Origin: an uncultured Collinsella sp.
GTDB taxonomy: Bacteria > Actinomycetota > Coriobacteriia > Coriobacteriales > Coriobacteriaceae
Assembly (NCBI GenBank): GCA_900547285.1
Contig: URGF01000120.1
Coordinates: 1 to 5,826, forward strand
DNA: 5,826 nt
Reading direction: 5' to 3'
Part shown: piece by piece, positions 5,504-5,826 of the stretch
How positions within the stretch are numbered: the stretch's first letter is position 1
Layout: every line of letters starts with the position of its first letter
The notes under the pieces: model-generated
Seen by the model: the letters and a program-made list of their open reading frames with translations, nothing else
Databases searched by the model: none
What the model was told of the DNA's origin: nothing
Program-made: the position numbers and the translations under genes

Positions 5504-5719
5504 TCTCGATCTGTAACAGTTGTAAGGCCGAAAACGGGCTAGATGTTACAGATTGAGATTATTTAGGTCGATATCGGTCGTTTGTCTCGATCTGTAACAT
5601 CTAGGGTCGATTTCGCCGAGTTACTGTTACAGACCGAGATTATCTTCTCAGCGGAATTTGAATGTCTCAATCTGTAACAGGTGGGCCGAAAAATGGACTC
5701 TAACTGTTTCGGATCGAGA
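5504..5719. repeat. Array of six alternating 15-bp repeats forming three 55-bp palindromic units
   Basis: TCTCGATCTGTAACA or a close variant lies at 5504-5518, 5585-5599 and 5665-5679. Its reverse complement (TGTTACAGATTGAGA type) lies at 5544-5558, 5625-5639 and 5705-5719. Starts are 40-41 bp apart throughout and orientation alternates without exception. Each forward/reverse pair encloses exactly 25 nt, and units are separated by 26 and 25 nt. Pairing is nearly perfect in unit 1 (one G-U), has one mismatch in unit 2 and is worst in unit 3. The enclosed sequences share a core: GGCCGAAAA occurs in units 1 and 3, and the reverse complement of unit 2 has the similar CGGCGAAAT. The array lies between two convergent genes and inside both of their terminator hairpins. 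No ORF of note is present between 5448 and 5779. Confidence 0.93.
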
Positions 5720-5731
5720 TGTTTGTGGGAA

Positions 5732-5764
5732 CCACCGCAAAGGGGGCGGGCGCCTTTGCGGTGG
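5732..5764 (-). terminator. Terminator hairpin of the right-edge minus-strand gene
   Basis: CCACCGCAAAGG (5732-5743) and CCTTTGCGGTGG (5753-5764) form a perfect 12-bp stem with a 9-nt G/C loop. It begins 15 nt after the minus-strand stop at 5780-5782. There is no T tract beyond the stem, so it is assigned from position and stem strength. Confidence 0.6.
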
Positions 5765-5779
5765 CTTGGGCTGCGAATC

Positions 5780-5826
5780 TTAATACTGCCACATGTGGTT
5801 GACAGGGCCGGAGCCTTTGCCCATGT
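5780..5826 (-). CDS. C-terminal end of an unidentified minus-strand gene
   Basis: Reading leftward from the right edge, an open frame gives MGKGSGPVNHMWQY and then TAA at 5782-5780. It is closely followed by a strong hairpin (5764-5732), the arrangement expected at a gene's 3' end. Only 14 complete codons are visible and no family is recognised. The Met shown is most likely internal, since the frame is open to the edge. The call rests on position and on the hairpin, so it could still be a chance frame. Confidence 0.4.
   Translation of the reverse strand, partial: MGKGSGPVNHMWQY

Noticed and set aside
5504..5719. CRISPR array
   Set aside because: Repeats are only 15 bp, alternate in orientation, and the spacers are related to one another; no cas genes are visible.

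Overview
The window is a compact, moderately GC-rich bacterial segment. Its high-GC codon use, intrinsic terminators and gene types suggest a gut actinobacterium of the Coriobacteriia, most likely Collinsella or a relative. That assignment is inferred from style and protein similarity as I remember it, not from a marker gene.

Left part, all on the minus strand. A phosphate-uptake operon reads leftward: a PiT-type phosphate transporter (2086-1037), then a DUF47/PhoU-like partner (969-346). Next comes a very long near-perfect inverted repeat (244-323). A leader full of CTTTGG hexamers (77-221) follows, and then the start of a nitroreductase-family gene that runs off the left edge. That gene begins at a GTG at 65 behind a strong ribosome binding site.

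Middle, on the plus strand. The divergent region 2087-2336 holds a good promoter-like pair for a small protein of unknown function (2337-2675), probably translated leaderless. It also holds a perfect Shine-Dalgarno sequence and a 3-codon mini-ORF ahead of the transporter. Then come a Bax inhibitor-1/YetJ-type membrane protein (2755-3450), a TIGR02452 macrodomain protein related to bacterial poly(ADP-ribose) glycohydrolase (3588-4709), and an SGNH arylesterase/acyltransferase-like hydrolase (4788-5447). Clear intrinsic terminators separate these last three, so they look like single-gene units and not a pathway.

Right part. Between two convergent genes, each ending in a related hairpin, lies a small ordered array (5504-5719). 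A 15-bp sequence occurs six times at 40-41 bp intervals, strictly alternating in orientation, so it forms three 55-bp inverted-repeat units. The last codons of an unrecognised minus-strand gene reach the right edge.

The two observations most worth following are the alternating-repeat array and the loss of the catalytic glutamate in the PARG-like protein (QEA instead of QEE).
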